Shown here piece after piece: positions 1 to 7,742 of a DNA stretch of 13,857 nt; position 1 is the stretch's first letter, and every line of letters begins with the position of its first letter. Origin of the DNA: SZUA-181 sp964601765 (lineage in GTDB: Bacteria > Pseudomonadota > Zetaproteobacteria > Mariprofundales > Mariprofundaceae); assembly GCA_964601765.1 (NCBI GenBank), contig CAZROR010000047.1, positions 1-13,857 of the forward strand. Reading direction: 5' to 3'. The position numbers were made by a program, and so were the translations under genes. The notes beneath the pieces were generated by a model. That model worked only from the letters and a program-made list of their open reading frames with translations, was not told the DNA's origin and ran no database searches.

Positions 1-42
1 CTAACACTGCCAAAAAAGAATAAAACCATCAATGAAGTAAGC
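1..42. other. Downstream flank of rpe, no gene seen
   Basis: Forty-two bases follow the rpe stop codon. On the minus strand the stretch is T-rich, with a TTTTATTC run followed by six T, but I see no convincing hairpin before it. I do not call a terminator. The window ends here, so any next gene is out of view. Confidence 0.4.
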
Positions 43-717
43 TCAATCACCCCCGCCCTGTTGTGCCACACTGCGCAGCTCCGCGATGGCCTTGGCATAG
101 TCAGGCTTTCCATAGACTGCCGATCCGGCCACTACGACGTCGGCACCCGCACCAACCACCTCGGCAATGGTCGCGGCATTCACGCCACCATCCACCTGCA
201 AATGAGCAGAAGAACCCGCATCATCAAGCATCCGGCGCGCCTCCCTGATTTTTTCCGTCACGGCATGAATATAGCTCTGGCCGCCATAGCCAGGATTCAC
301 ACTCATCAGAAGCAGCATATCCAGGCAGTGAAGGACGTTTTTTACCATGGTGACGGGTGTGGAAGGATTCAGGCTGACGCCAGCCTTTTTGCCAAGGTCA
401 CGGATATGCTGAAGTACACGTTCCAGGTGAGGTGCCTCCTCCTGATGTACGGTGATGTAATCTGCGCCGGCCTTGGCAAAGGCCTCAACCTGGCGATCGG
501 GCTCCACCACCATCAGGTGTACGTCAAGTACCTTGTCCGTATGTGGGCGAATCGCCTTGACGATATTGTCGCCAATCGTAATCGGTGGCACAAAACGGCC
601 ATCCATGACATCAACGTGCACCCAGTCGCAGCCACCTTCGTCAATGGCACGAATCTCTTCGCCCAGCTTTGCGAAATCGGCAGACAGGATGGAGGGAGCA
701 ATAAGCAGCTTGTTCAT
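43..717 (-). CDS. rpe: Ribulose-phosphate 3-epimerase
   Basis: Interconverts D-ribulose 5-phosphate and D-xylulose 5-phosphate in the cytosol (pentose phosphate pathway, and the Calvin cycle where present). The 224-residue length is normal for the family. The N-terminus IAPSILSADFAKLGEE carries the family Ser at the active site. HVDVMDGRFVPPITIG holds the metal-binding His and catalytic Asp. Next come DVHLMVVEPD with a second metal His, and MSVNPGYGGQ for phosphate binding. LQVDGGVNAATI holds the second catalytic Asp and AGSAVYG ends the barrel. The ATG is chosen because MNKLLIAPSIL matches the usual family start. No Shine-Dalgarno sequence precedes it, and a good promoter lies only a few bases upstream, so the message may be leaderless. 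It sits 47 bases after sdhE, which is not its usual neighbour (often gph or trpE). Confidence 0.97.
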   Translation of the reverse strand: MNKLLIAPSILSADFAKLGEEIRAIDEGGCDWVHVDVMDGRFVPPITIGDNIVKAIRPHTDKVLDVHLMVVEPDRQVEAFAKAGADYITVHQEEAPHLERVLQHIRDLGKKAGVSLNPSTPVTMVKNVLHCLDMLLLMSVNPGYGGQSYIHAVTEKIREARRMLDDAGSSAHLQVDGGVNAATIAEVVGAGADVVVAGSAVYGKPDYAKAIAELRSVAQQGGGD

Positions 718-725
718 GAGGCGGG

Positions 726-755
726 CTTATACACTGTCCGGCCTGAACGTGTCCA
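726..755 (-). promoter_or_regulatory. Candidate sigma-70 promoter for rpe
   Basis: Read on the minus strand, the -35 box is TGGACA (750-755, five of six consensus bases), the spacer is 18 bases, and the -10 box is TATAAG (726-731, five of six). It fills the gap between the sdhE stop and rpe. The expected start of transcription, 6 to 9 bases past the -10 box, falls at about 720-717, at or just before the rpe ATG. This is read from sequence only. Confidence 0.5.
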
Positions 756-764
756 GCCTTTGTG

Positions 765-1016
765 TTATCTGTATGGCCGGGCCGGGCCTGCAAGCCAGGG
801 GCGCAACACTTCGGGTAACGGTACCTCCCCATGCATCATGGCCACAAGCTCGGGCGGCTCGTACGAAAGCAGGCGTTCCACAGCCTGCATGAGTACCGCA
901 TCGTCCTGCTGCAACGGCGCCTCCAGCGCGGACAGCCAGGCATCCAGCTCGGCCATGCCCTGCCGATGCAGGCGGAAGCGCAACCGCCTGAGGCACAGTA
1001 CATGCGTATCCATCAT
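765..1016 (-). CDS. sdhE: FAD assembly factor SdhE (succinate dehydrogenase flavinylation)
   Basis: Small soluble protein of 83 residues. The family helps attach FAD covalently to SdhA. The core reads LHRQGMAELDAWL (residues 16-28), which aligns with the RGxxE-type signature (RGMRELD in E. coli). Later helices contain LLSYEPPEL, as in the family. The start is the ATG at 1014-1016, which forms an ATGA overlap with the sdhB stop. A second ATG follows directly, and a longer frame reaching back to 1085 would overlap sdhB deeply. It is the last gene of the sdh operon, which supports the assignment independently of the similarity. One oddity is that the Arg normally found right before the motif Gly is Gln here (Q19-G20), although R18 precedes it. 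Confidence 0.9.
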   Translation of the reverse strand: MMDTHVLCLRRLRFRLHRQGMAELDAWLSALEAPLQQDDAVLMQAVERLLSYEPPELVAMMHGEVPLPEVLRPWLAGPARPYR

Positions 1017-1738
1017 TCGCTGCGTGCGATCAGTGCCCTTTTGATTGAGCCGATGGCCGCCGTCGGATTCAATTGCTTCGGACATGCCTCGATACAGTTC
1101 ATGATCTGGTGACAGCGAAAAGTCTTGAACTCGTCATCCAGCGCATCCAGTCGCTCTCCCGTCGCTTCGTCACGGGAGTCGTGTATCCAGCGCGCTGCCT
1201 GCAGCAGGCTGGCCGGGCCAAGAAAGCGCTCGCCGTTCCACCAGTAGGAGGGGCAGGCCGTCGAACAACAGGCACACAGGATACACTCATACAGGCCATC
1301 GAGGCGTGCGCGCTCTGCTGGCGTTTGCAGACGTTCACGTTCCGGCGTCGGTGTTTTCGTCTCCAGCCATGGCCTGATCTGGCGGTACTGGTCGAAAAAG
1401 TGTGTCATGTCCACGACAAGATCGCGCACCACCTGCTGGCCCGGCAGCGGCCGTACACGGACAGGCTGCCTGAGTCCCGCTACCGGCGTGATACATGCCA
1501 GGCCATTGACGCCATTGATGTTCATGCCATCGGAGCCACAGACGCCCTCGCCACAGGAGCGCCGGTAGGTCAATGTGCCGTCCAGGTGCCACTTGATGTA
1601 ATTCAGGACATCAAGCAGCTTCATGCCGGGCTTTGTCACCGGCACCTCAAAAGGCTGCATGTGCGCCGCCTTGCCCGCCTCGGGATCATAGCGGTAGATC
1701 AGCAGCCTGACGGTGTCACCTGAAGCCTGTGTCTTCAC
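1013..1738 (-). CDS. sdhB: Succinate dehydrogenase iron-sulfur subunit
   Basis: Carries electrons from the SdhA flavin to the quinone site of complex II, on the cytoplasmic face of the inner membrane. It has 241 residues, as is usual. The N-terminal ferredoxin domain has C62, C67 and C82, with Asp70 in the CGSDG position where many relatives have Cys; E. coli SdhB also has Asp there. The C-terminal part has CILCACCSTACP (152-163) and CHQIMNCIEACPKQLNP (209-225), giving the ligands of one 4Fe-4S and one 3Fe-4S cluster. The start codon is GTG, 30 bases after the sdhA stop, preceded by a purine-rich AGGGGGTGAGG ribosome site. The 3' end overlaps sdhE by four bases. Confidence 0.97.
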   Translation of the reverse strand: MKTQASGDTVRLLIYRYDPEAGKAAHMQPFEVPVTKPGMKLLDVLNYIKWHLDGTLTYRRSCGEGVCGSDGMNINGVNGLACITPVAGLRQPVRVRPLPGQQVVRDLVVDMTHFFDQYRQIRPWLETKTPTPERERLQTPAERARLDGLYECILCACCSTACPSYWWNGERFLGPASLLQAARWIHDSRDEATGERLDALDDEFKTFRCHQIMNCIEACPKQLNPTAAIGSIKRALIARSE

Positions 1739-1768
1739 GCCTCACCCCCTTTACTCAGTCCTCATCAC

Positions 1769-3574
1769 TCAATATACCCGTTTCTTTGGCGGGAAGGCAT
1801 CAACGGACAGCGGTTGCATGCGCACAGGCTTGTAATTCAGCCGTACCGCACCGCTGTCGGCATCTATGCTGGCCAGCGTGTGTTTCAGCCAGCCCTCGTC
1901 GTCGCGCTCGGGATAGTCATCACGTGCATGGGCACCCCTGGACTCCGTACGTGCCAGTGCCCCTGCCGCAGTCACACGCGCCAGGGCCATGAGGTTTTCA
2001 AGTTCCATAGCCTCGACAAGATCAGTATTAAAGAGGCGGTTGCCATCCTCAATGAACACGTCATCCATGCCGGCAAACAACGCACCCAGCCTGTCCACCC
2101 CCTCACGCATGGAAGCCTCGGTACGATAGACGCTGAAATGCATCTGCATAATATTCTGCATCTGCAGCCGCACTTCCGAGACACGCACGCCATCCCGTGC
2201 CTTTTGCCCCGAGGCCAGCCAGCGCTCCACCCTGTCGACACCGGGCTGCCAGCAATCCGGGTCCACCGGATGATGATGCCGCATGCCCCGCAGCCGCTCG
2301 ATCACGCGATTGCCGCAGGCCCTGCCAAACACGACGATCTCCAGCAGTGAATTGCCACCGAGACGGTTGGCGCCATGCACGGAAACACAGGCCGCCTCGC
2401 CAATGGCGTACAGGCCAGGCACCACCGCTTCATGCGCCCCTCCCTCGGGACAGACGACCTCACCAAAGCGGTTCGCAGGCACGCCGCCCATTGTGTAATG
2501 CGCGGTCGGCACCACCGGGATAGGCTCCTTCGTGCAGTCCACGTCGGCAAAGCGCAGGGCAAGCTCATGGATGTTCGGCAGCCGTGAAAGAATCAGTTCC
2601 TCGCCCAGATGGTCGAGTTTGAGCAGCACATAGTCCTTGTCCGGCCCGCAGCCCCGGCCCTCACGTATCTCCTGCGCAATGGCACGGGAAACAACATCCC
2701 GGCTGGCCAGATCCTTGGCCGTGGGCGCATAGCGCTCCATGAAACGCTCGCCCTCGCTGTTGATCAGGTAACCGCCCTCACCGCGCACGCCCTCGGTAAT
2801 CAGCGGTCCAACGCCGGCAATACCGGTCGGATGGAACTGAAAAAACTCCATGTCTTCGACAGGCAGGCCCGCATCCAGCACAAGGGCGCTGCCATCGCCC
2901 GTGCAGATATGGGCATTCGTCGTCATCTTGAAAATGCGGCCGGCGCCACCGGTGGCCAAGATCAGGGCCTTGGAGCGGAACAGATGGTAACGACCCTCGG
3001 CGATATCCCAGGCCATGATACCATGGCAGCCATCCGCATCCGTAATCAGGTCCAGTGCAAAAAACTCCTCGAAAAAATGTGTCCCGGCCCTGAGGTTCTG
3101 CTGGTACATCGTGTGCAGGATGGCGTGTCCCGTACGGTCGGCAGCAGCGCATGTGCGTGATGCCTGTCCGCCTTCGCCGAACTCGCGCGACTGGCCGCCA
3201 AACGGGCGCTGGTAAATGTGGCCGCTGTCCACGCGTGAGAATGGTACGCCATAATGCTCCAGCTCATGCACGACCAGTGGTGCCGCCCTGCACATGTATT
3301 CAATCGCATCCTGGTCGCCAAGGTAGTCAGAGCCCTTGACCGTGTCGTACATGTGCCAGTGCCAGTGATCAGAGACAATATTGCCCAGGGATGCATTGAT
3401 GCCTCCCTGCGCAGCCACCGTATGCGAGCGCGTCGGCAGCACCTTGGTCAGCACGGCCACACGAAATTCGGCCTCGGCAAGCTGCAGGGCGCAGCGCAGA
3501 CCACCACCACCGGCGCCGACGATCACGACATCATGAAAGTGATGTTCAACGCGATCCGTGGAGAGATAGGACAC
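1769..3574 (-). CDS. sdhA: Succinate dehydrogenase flavoprotein subunit
   Basis: Oxidises succinate to fumarate in the citric acid cycle; peripheral catalytic subunit of complex II. It has 601 residues, against 588 in E. coli. The FAD fold starts with VVIVGAGGGGLRCAL (17-30). His51 in TRSHTVAAQGG is the expected site of covalent FAD attachment. Substrate and catalytic residues can be read at H248 (FHPTG), R292 (ASRDVV), H359 (AHYTMGG) and R404 (GANRLGG). The C-terminal helical domain is complete. The start is GTG, with a strong GGGGGAG ribosome site five bases upstream that lies inside the last codons of sdhD; only one base separates the two genes. No damage or missing key residue was seen. 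Confidence 0.98.
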   Translation of the reverse strand: MSYLSTDRVEHHFHDVVIVGAGGGGLRCALQLAEAEFRVAVLTKVLPTRSHTVAAQGGINASLGNIVSDHWHWHMYDTVKGSDYLGDQDAIEYMCRAAPLVVHELEHYGVPFSRVDSGHIYQRPFGGQSREFGEGGQASRTCAAADRTGHAILHTMYQQNLRAGTHFFEEFFALDLITDADGCHGIMAWDIAEGRYHLFRSKALILATGGAGRIFKMTTNAHICTGDGSALVLDAGLPVEDMEFFQFHPTGIAGVGPLITEGVRGEGGYLINSEGERFMERYAPTAKDLASRDVVSRAIAQEIREGRGCGPDKDYVLLKLDHLGEELILSRLPNIHELALRFADVDCTKEPIPVVPTAHYTMGGVPANRFGEVVCPEGGAHEAVVPGLYAIGEAACVSVHGANRLGGNSLLEIVVFGRACGNRVIERLRGMRHHHPVDPDCWQPGVDRVERWLASGQKARDGVRVSEVRLQMQNIMQMHFSVYRTEASMREGVDRLGALFAGMDDVFIEDGNRLFNTDLVEAMELENLMALARVTAAGALARTESRGAHARDDYPERDDEGWLKHTLASIDADSGAVRLNYKPVRMQPLSVDAFPPKKRVY

Positions 3575-3575
3575 C

Positions 3576-3938
3576 TCAGCTCCCCCATGCCCAGATCATC
3601 GACAACCACCACAGGCCGAGGCCCGCAAGCGCAGGCAACAGAGCGCCCAGCAGCGGCAGGCGGAGCCTCAGGGGCACATAGTCTTCAACGATGACCTTGA
3701 CACCGATATACGCATGGATGAGCAGCGCCAGCATGAGAATCGAATGCAGTGCCCGGGTGAACGGCTGATCGAGCACATCCAGCAACGCCATCTGGCTCAT
3801 GTCACCACGCAGGAGAAACAGCAGCAGGATATAGGCAGGCGGCAACAGCAGCACCAGCACTACGGCGCTCAGCCGTTGCCAGTACCACGTCTCCAGGCCG
3901 TTGTGTGCAGCGCCCGCATCACGATGGATCAGGGCCAC
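3576..3938 (-). CDS. sdhD: Succinate dehydrogenase membrane anchor subunit SdhD
   Basis: One of two membrane anchors of complex II, which bind heme b and ubiquinone. It has 120 residues with three hydrophobic segments, at about 24-43, 63-81 and 96-116. ETWYWQRLSAVVL (16-28) matches the family N-terminal motif. H75 in LLIHAYIG aligns with the heme ligand His71 of E. coli SdhD, and D86-Y87 in VEDYV align with the quinone-site Asp-Tyr. The start is taken as GTG, overlapping the end of sdhC by ten bases. The next in-frame Met is at residue 47, far too late. A GGGG element lies eight bases upstream. Confidence 0.93.
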   Translation of the reverse strand: MALIHRDAGAAHNGLETWYWQRLSAVVLVLLLPPAYILLLFLLRGDMSQMALLDVLDQPFTRALHSILMLALLIHAYIGVKVIVEDYVPLRLRLPLLGALLPALAGLGLWWLSMIWAWGS

Positions 3939-4327
3939 AGCAGTACCCCAAGCACCACAGCCGCTACAGCGGCAACAGCCAGCATCACCCTGGCGCCCAG
4001 GCGCATGGTCTCCCGGTCATCCGCCCAGCCGATATCGATACAGAGGAAGCGAACACCGTTCAGCAGGTGGTAGATGAGTGCCATGCCCACGAGCCACAAC
4101 GACAACCGCCCCCATGGGCCTTGCAGCATGGCCACGCTGTGCCGGAAATCTGCCGGTGTACCGGTGAGGCCGTGCAATAGCCAGAGATAAAACGGAACGA
4201 ACATCACGAGTACGATGCCGCTGATCCTGTGAGCCCCGCTTGCCAGCGTCACTGCGTGCAGGCGATAGATGGAAAGCCGCGGAGACAGCGGCCCTGCACT
4301 CAGTTGTGGTGTGGACTCATCGGACAT
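3929..4327 (-). CDS. sdhC: Succinate dehydrogenase cytochrome b556 subunit SdhC
   Basis: Second membrane anchor of complex II and first gene of the operon. SPRLSIYRL is the family N-terminal motif. S30 and R34 (ASGAHRISG) align with the quinone-binding Ser27 and Arg31 of E. coli, and H87 (LIYHLLNGVRF) aligns with heme ligand His84. Three membrane spans are visible. The His after GIR in E. coli (His91) is Phe here. I start at the ATG at 4325-4327 (132 residues), which has an AAGAAG element nine bases upstream. Another in-frame ATG at 4355-4357 would add ten basic and polar residues but has no visible ribosome site. The gap to nnr is short and shows no clear promoter, so transcription may run on from upstream or start inside nnr. 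Confidence 0.93.
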   Translation of the reverse strand: MSDESTPQLSAGPLSPRLSIYRLHAVTLASGAHRISGIVLVMFVPFYLWLLHGLTGTPADFRHSVAMLQGPWGRLSLWLVGMALIYHLLNGVRFLCIDIGWADDRETMRLGARVMLAVAAVAAVVLGVLLWP

Positions 4328-4400
4328 GTGTGTATGCTTCTTACCCGCCTTGTTCATGCAAACGTTGTCGGCACAAGCCGCCCACTCTGTCGGGCAGATA

Positions 4401-5918
4401 TCAGGCGACAGATGATCCTACATCCCGCAGCACGGCGCGTGCAAGCTGGCACAGGTCGCCAGCCAGATACCAGCCTTGCCGTTCACCGGCCAGCGCATGC
4501 TGGCCAACGGCTGCCGGAACAGCGACCGCCGCCGGCAGTCCCTTGCCGATAAGGCCGGCTATCATACCGGACAGCACATCACCCGTTCCCGCTACGGCAA
4601 GCCTCGGAGAACCAAACGGGCATACCCATACATCCTTCTCCGGGGAGGCAATCAGGCTGTCCGCACCTTTCAATACAACCCAGGCCCGGTATTTCTTCAT
4701 CATCTCCAGCACGGCATGCAACCGATCAGCCTGAATCTCGCGGGAGGATGTGCCAAGCAGGCGGCCGGCCTCACCCGGATGTGGTGTCATTACCGTCAAT
4801 GCCTTGCGTCTGCCAACATTCCGGGTCAGCGTCTTATCTTCAGCCAGCATATTCAGCGCATCCGCATCAAGCACCAGGGGAACATCGCTCTCCAGCAGCG
4901 CCGCCAGCCGTGCCTGTTGTGACAGGCCCCACCCCGGTCCGGCCAGGACGACATCCGCCTGCTGCCAGGGGGCCTGCGTCTCGGGATGTACCATGATCTC
5001 CAGGCTCGCAGCCGCCACCACCGTATAGACATCCGCCGGACAGGCGATACTGACAAGCCCCGCTCCCACAGCATAGGCACCGCGAGCCGCAAGCCGGGGG
5101 GCACCCGTATAGCCGATGCTGCCGCCAAACACCCAGATATGGCCAAAGTCCCGCTTGTGACAGATATGTGGCCGCGGCGGATATGCCGCCCGGATATCCC
5201 CCTGCTCGATCAGCCTCGCATTGTGGCACTTGCCATGCGCTTCGCTCTGAGCCCGGGCAATCGTATCGGCATCGATGCCGATAGCCGCAGGAGGCAAAAT
5301 CTCACCGGCATATTCCCGCCCCTCGCCGAGCCAGTGGCCCCACTTGTAGGCGGCAATGGGCAGCGTCCAGCTCGCCCGCACCGCGCCCCCGAGAATGCGC
5401 CCGTCATCGCTGTCGATGCCGCTGGCGATATCCACACTGAGCACCGGGGCCGGGGCCGCGTTGGCCTTGGCAACCGCATGCGCCATCAATCCGTCCAGGG
5501 GACGCGCAAGCCCGGTGCCGAATATGGTATCCACAATCATGCCGGCATGATCGAACAGACGCTGCTCCGCATCCAGCGCCGCCACATCCGCGCATTCGCT
5601 CAGATGCACGCCGGCTGCAACCGCGTGCCTGGCATGGCCGGCGGCATCACCACGGAGTGCATCCAGCCGGCCCAGCAGCACAACGTGCACATTGAGCTTC
5701 CAGCGCAGCAGCCACAGGGCGGCTGCCAGGCCGTCGCCACCATTGTTGCCGGGCCCCGCCAGCACCAGTACCAGGCTGTTCCGGCACAGCTTGGCGCGCA
5801 CCTGTTCAGCGACCGCCCGACCGGCATTTTCCATCAATGTGCTGCCGGGCACACCCAGCACCTCAATCGTGTGGGTGTCCGCCCAGCGCATCTGGGCTGC
5901 TGAAAGAATGGGTTGCAT
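4401..5918 (-). CDS. nnr: Bifunctional NAD(P)H-hydrate epimerase / ADP-dependent dehydratase
   Basis: Repairs damaged NADH and NADPH. The N-terminal domain (about 1-220, YjeF_N type) epimerises the hydrates, and the C-terminal domain (about 235-500, ribokinase-like) dehydrates the S form using ADP. The first domain shows RWADTHTIEVLGVPGSTLMENAG and GPGNNGGDGLAAA. The second shows a glycine-rich stretch near GSIGYTGAPRLAA, LAGPGWG, DADALNML, MTPHPGEAGRLLG, LKGAD and AGTGDVLSGMIAGLIG. The 505-residue length fits the fused form. Its ATG shares one base with the acpS stop (TGATG), which suggests coupled translation. Placement between acpS and sdhC differs from E. coli, where nnr lies next to tsaE. 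Confidence 0.95.
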   Translation of the reverse strand: MQPILSAAQMRWADTHTIEVLGVPGSTLMENAGRAVAEQVRAKLCRNSLVLVLAGPGNNGGDGLAAALWLLRWKLNVHVVLLGRLDALRGDAAGHARHAVAAGVHLSECADVAALDAEQRLFDHAGMIVDTIFGTGLARPLDGLMAHAVAKANAAPAPVLSVDIASGIDSDDGRILGGAVRASWTLPIAAYKWGHWLGEGREYAGEILPPAAIGIDADTIARAQSEAHGKCHNARLIEQGDIRAAYPPRPHICHKRDFGHIWVFGGSIGYTGAPRLAARGAYAVGAGLVSIACPADVYTVVAAASLEIMVHPETQAPWQQADVVLAGPGWGLSQQARLAALLESDVPLVLDADALNMLAEDKTLTRNVGRRKALTVMTPHPGEAGRLLGTSSREIQADRLHAVLEMMKKYRAWVVLKGADSLIASPEKDVWVCPFGSPRLAVAGTGDVLSGMIAGLIGKGLPAAVAVPAAVGQHALAGERQGWYLAGDLCQLARAVLRDVGSSVA

Positions 5919-6298
5919 CAGCCTGCCTCGGCCACGGCAAAGGCCATGGCGATGCCATCATCATCCGTCAGCGAAACATGCACGCGCGTCACGCCAAGCC
6001 GATGGGCCACGGACCGGGCCGCGCCATGCAGCATGCACTCGGGCCGGCCGGTGACGGCATGCAGGGTCTCCACAAGCCGGGGGCTCACACCCTGTCGAAA
6101 GCCGGTACCCAGGGCCTTGGCCACCGCTTCCTTGGCTGCAAACAGCATGGCAAGCCGTCGCGCCACATCGCCCTTTGCCTGTGCCTGTGCATATTCCTGT
6201 TGCGTATAGACTCGCTGAACGAATCGATCACCGAAACGCTCCAGGCAGGCGTGGACACGCGCCACACCAATGCGGTCACAGCCGACACCAATAATCAT
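5918..6298 (-). CDS. acpS: Holo-[acyl-carrier-protein] synthase
   Basis: Transfers 4'-phosphopantetheine from CoA to a serine of acyl carrier protein, switching on fatty acid synthesis. MIIGVGCDRIGVARV carries the metal-binding Asp (D8), and LFAAKEAVAKALGTGF carries the second metal ligand (E57). VHVSLTDDDGIAMAFAV closes the fold much as in E. coli. Where most relatives read GTDI this one reads GCDRI. The start at 6296-6298 gives 126 residues, the same as E. coli AcpS. An upstream in-frame ATG at 6317-6319 would add seven residues and lies inside a 16-bp palindrome; neither start has a clear ribosome site. It follows pdxJ as in many gammaproteobacteria. Confidence 0.94.
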   Translation of the reverse strand: MIIGVGCDRIGVARVHACLERFGDRFVQRVYTQQEYAQAQAKGDVARRLAMLFAAKEAVAKALGTGFRQGVSPRLVETLHAVTGRPECMLHGAARSVAHRLGVTRVHVSLTDDDGIAMAFAVAEAG

Positions 6299-6304
6299 GC
6301 AGAT

Positions 6305-6326
6305 GAAAATGCGGGGCATGCCCCGC
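6305..6326 (-). terminator. Perfect 16-bp palindrome between pdxJ and acpS, possible weak terminator or attenuator
   Basis: Bases 6311-6326 read GCGGGGCATGCCCCGC on both strands. As RNA in the minus direction this can form a six-pair GC stem with a CATG loop, followed at once by ATTTTC. The U run is short, so termination would be partial at best. The alternative upstream ATG of acpS lies in the loop. It could equally be an RNA-stability hairpin or a chance palindrome. Confidence 0.35.
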
Positions 6327-6344
6327 CATGTATCGTTGCTTTTC

Positions 6345-7064
6345 TCATCCCGTACTCCTCATGATGACTGACTTGAAGTCCGCCACAGCCCGTTTCAGCC
6401 CCTTGAACAGGCTGTCTGCAATAATGGCATGGCCGATATTCAGCCCCTTGATATCGGATATGGCGGCAACAGCCGGCGTGTTATCCAGCGTCAGGCCATG
6501 CCCGGCATGCACGATAAGGCCCAGGCTTGCCGCCAGCGCCGCGCCTTCCCGGATCGCTGCCAGCTCCCGTTCCTGTTCCGTACCGGCAAGGTTGGCGTAA
6601 TGGCCCGTATGTAATTCAATTACGGGGGCGCCTATCTCCGCTGCTGCCCGGATCTGTGCCGCATCCGGGTCGATAAACAGGGATACGCGCACACCGGCTG
6701 CACCCAGCTTCTCGACAATACTCTCCAGGCGGATACGGTGCGCAACAACGTCCAGGCCGCCCTCGGTCGTCAGCTCTTCCCGCTTTTCCGGGACCAGACA
6801 ACAGGCTGCGGGCCGCAGGTCCTGGCAGATGGACACCATTTCGTTCGTTGCCGCCATTTCCATGTTCAGGTGCACCCCCGGCATGGCCGCGAGCCGCCGC
6901 ATGTCATCATCGCAGATATGCCTGCGATCCTCACGCAGATGGGCCGTGATGCCGTCCGCCCCGCCGGCCAGGCAGTGGCGTGCCGCCTCGACCGGATCGG
7001 GGTACGGTGTCCGGCGTGCCTGCCGGATGGTGGCCACATGATCGATATTTACACCCAGATGCAT
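6345..7064 (-). CDS. pdxJ: Pyridoxine 5'-phosphate synthase
   Basis: Condenses 3-amino-2-oxopropyl phosphate (1-amino-acetone-3-phosphate) with 1-deoxy-D-xylulose 5-phosphate to give pyridoxine 5'-phosphate, the last ring-closing step of the DXP-dependent vitamin B6 pathway. It has 239 residues (243 in E. coli). Family blocks are LGVNIDHVATIRQARRTPYPDP at the start, GADGITAHLREDRRHI, LVPEKREELTTEGGLDV, VSLFIDPD, IELHTGHYA, HAGHGLTLDN and LNIGHAIIADSL. The ATG has a strong GGGGAGGA ribosome site. Fifteen bases separate it from the recO stop, and the recO-pdxJ-acpS order is the standard one. Confidence 0.97.
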   Translation of the reverse strand: MHLGVNIDHVATIRQARRTPYPDPVEAARHCLAGGADGITAHLREDRRHICDDDMRRLAAMPGVHLNMEMAATNEMVSICQDLRPAACCLVPEKREELTTEGGLDVVAHRIRLESIVEKLGAAGVRVSLFIDPDAAQIRAAAEIGAPVIELHTGHYANLAGTEQERELAAIREGAALAASLGLIVHAGHGLTLDNTPAVAAISDIKGLNIGHAIIADSLFKGLKRAVADFKSVIMRSTG

Positions 7065-7079
7065 GTTCCTCCCCTGTTC

Positions 7080-7742
7080 TCAGAAGGCCAGCGGCCTGAA
7101 GCCATGGGCCTGAAGCGTGTCCTGAATGATGGCGCGCCAGACATCCAGGTCCCGGGCAGGCAAATATACCCGCGGACTCCGCATGTGGCCACGGATGCCT
7201 CGGATCAGCCCGGGGCTGACCCTCTGTCCGTTGCCGCACGCGCTGCAGTGCAGCCGGCCGTGTGACCAGCACATGGCCTCGCTCTTCGCACCACAGGCCC
7301 AGCAATGGTCAAGCGCACCAAGCCAGCCACCGGCATCCAGCAGCGCCCATACTGCTGCCAGCAGCCCCGTCTCCGGCGGACGCTCGGCCAGCAGGCCAAG
7401 GGCGTCCCGCAGCTCGGCATAGCCGTGCACATCCCCCTCCCTGAACAGCCGGGCGGCAACGGATACGGCCTCCAGCCCGGCCAGATGGTGTGTCTCCGGC
7501 AACAGGCATGGCCCCCGCTCCGCGTCCAGCAGGGTGCCCATGCCGGTGCGGCCCGGGCGCCAGCGGAACCTGATGTCATACAGCGGGTCAAGCAGCGCGC
7601 GTAGCGGGCTCTTTGCCCGCCGGGCGCCACGCGCCATCAGTGACAGCCGGCCATGCCGCTCGGCGACCAGATGAACAATCAGGGATGTATCACCATAGGG
7701 AATGCGCCGCAACAACAGGGCGGTATCATGGGCCTCGGCCAA
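7080..7742 (-). CDS. recO: DNA repair protein RecO
   Basis: RecFOR-pathway protein that anneals single strands and helps load RecA onto SSB-coated DNA. The 220 residues show an N-terminal OB-fold (about 1-80, with SLIVHLVAERHGRLSLMARGARRAKS) and a helical C-terminal domain. A zinc-binding set CWAC (147-150) and CSAC (166-169) is visible, which many RecO proteins have although E. coli RecO lacks a complete set. The best start is TTG at 7740-7742, seven bases after the era stop. No ATG or GTG lies between the two genes. A GGAGG lies 11 bases upstream, inside the last codons of era, and both it and the start lie in a stable hairpin. Confidence 0.93.
   Translation of the reverse strand: MAEAHDTALLLRRIPYGDTSLIVHLVAERHGRLSLMARGARRAKSPLRALLDPLYDIRFRWRPGRTGMGTLLDAERGPCLLPETHHLAGLEAVSVAARLFREGDVHGYAELRDALGLLAERPPETGLLAAVWALLDAGGWLGALDHCWACGAKSEAMCWSHGRLHCSACGNGQRVSPGLIRGIRGHMRSPRVYLPARDLDVWRAIIQDTLQAHGFRPLAF

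Noticed and set aside
61..1044. Long open frame on the plus strand opposite rpe and sdhE (327 residues)
   Set aside because: Antisense to recognised genes, with low-complexity His/Arg/Cys-rich composition and no family motif; a shadow of GC-rich coding DNA.
1013..1085. SdhE start at 1085
   Set aside because: Would overlap the sdhB coding end by more than 70 bases and add 23 residues absent from the family; the ATGA overlap at 1013-1016 is the better start.
4328..4460. Possible sdhC promoter (TTGCAC-18-TAGGAT in the end of nnr)
   Set aside because: Both boxes match the consensus poorly and the spacing is long; too weak to list.
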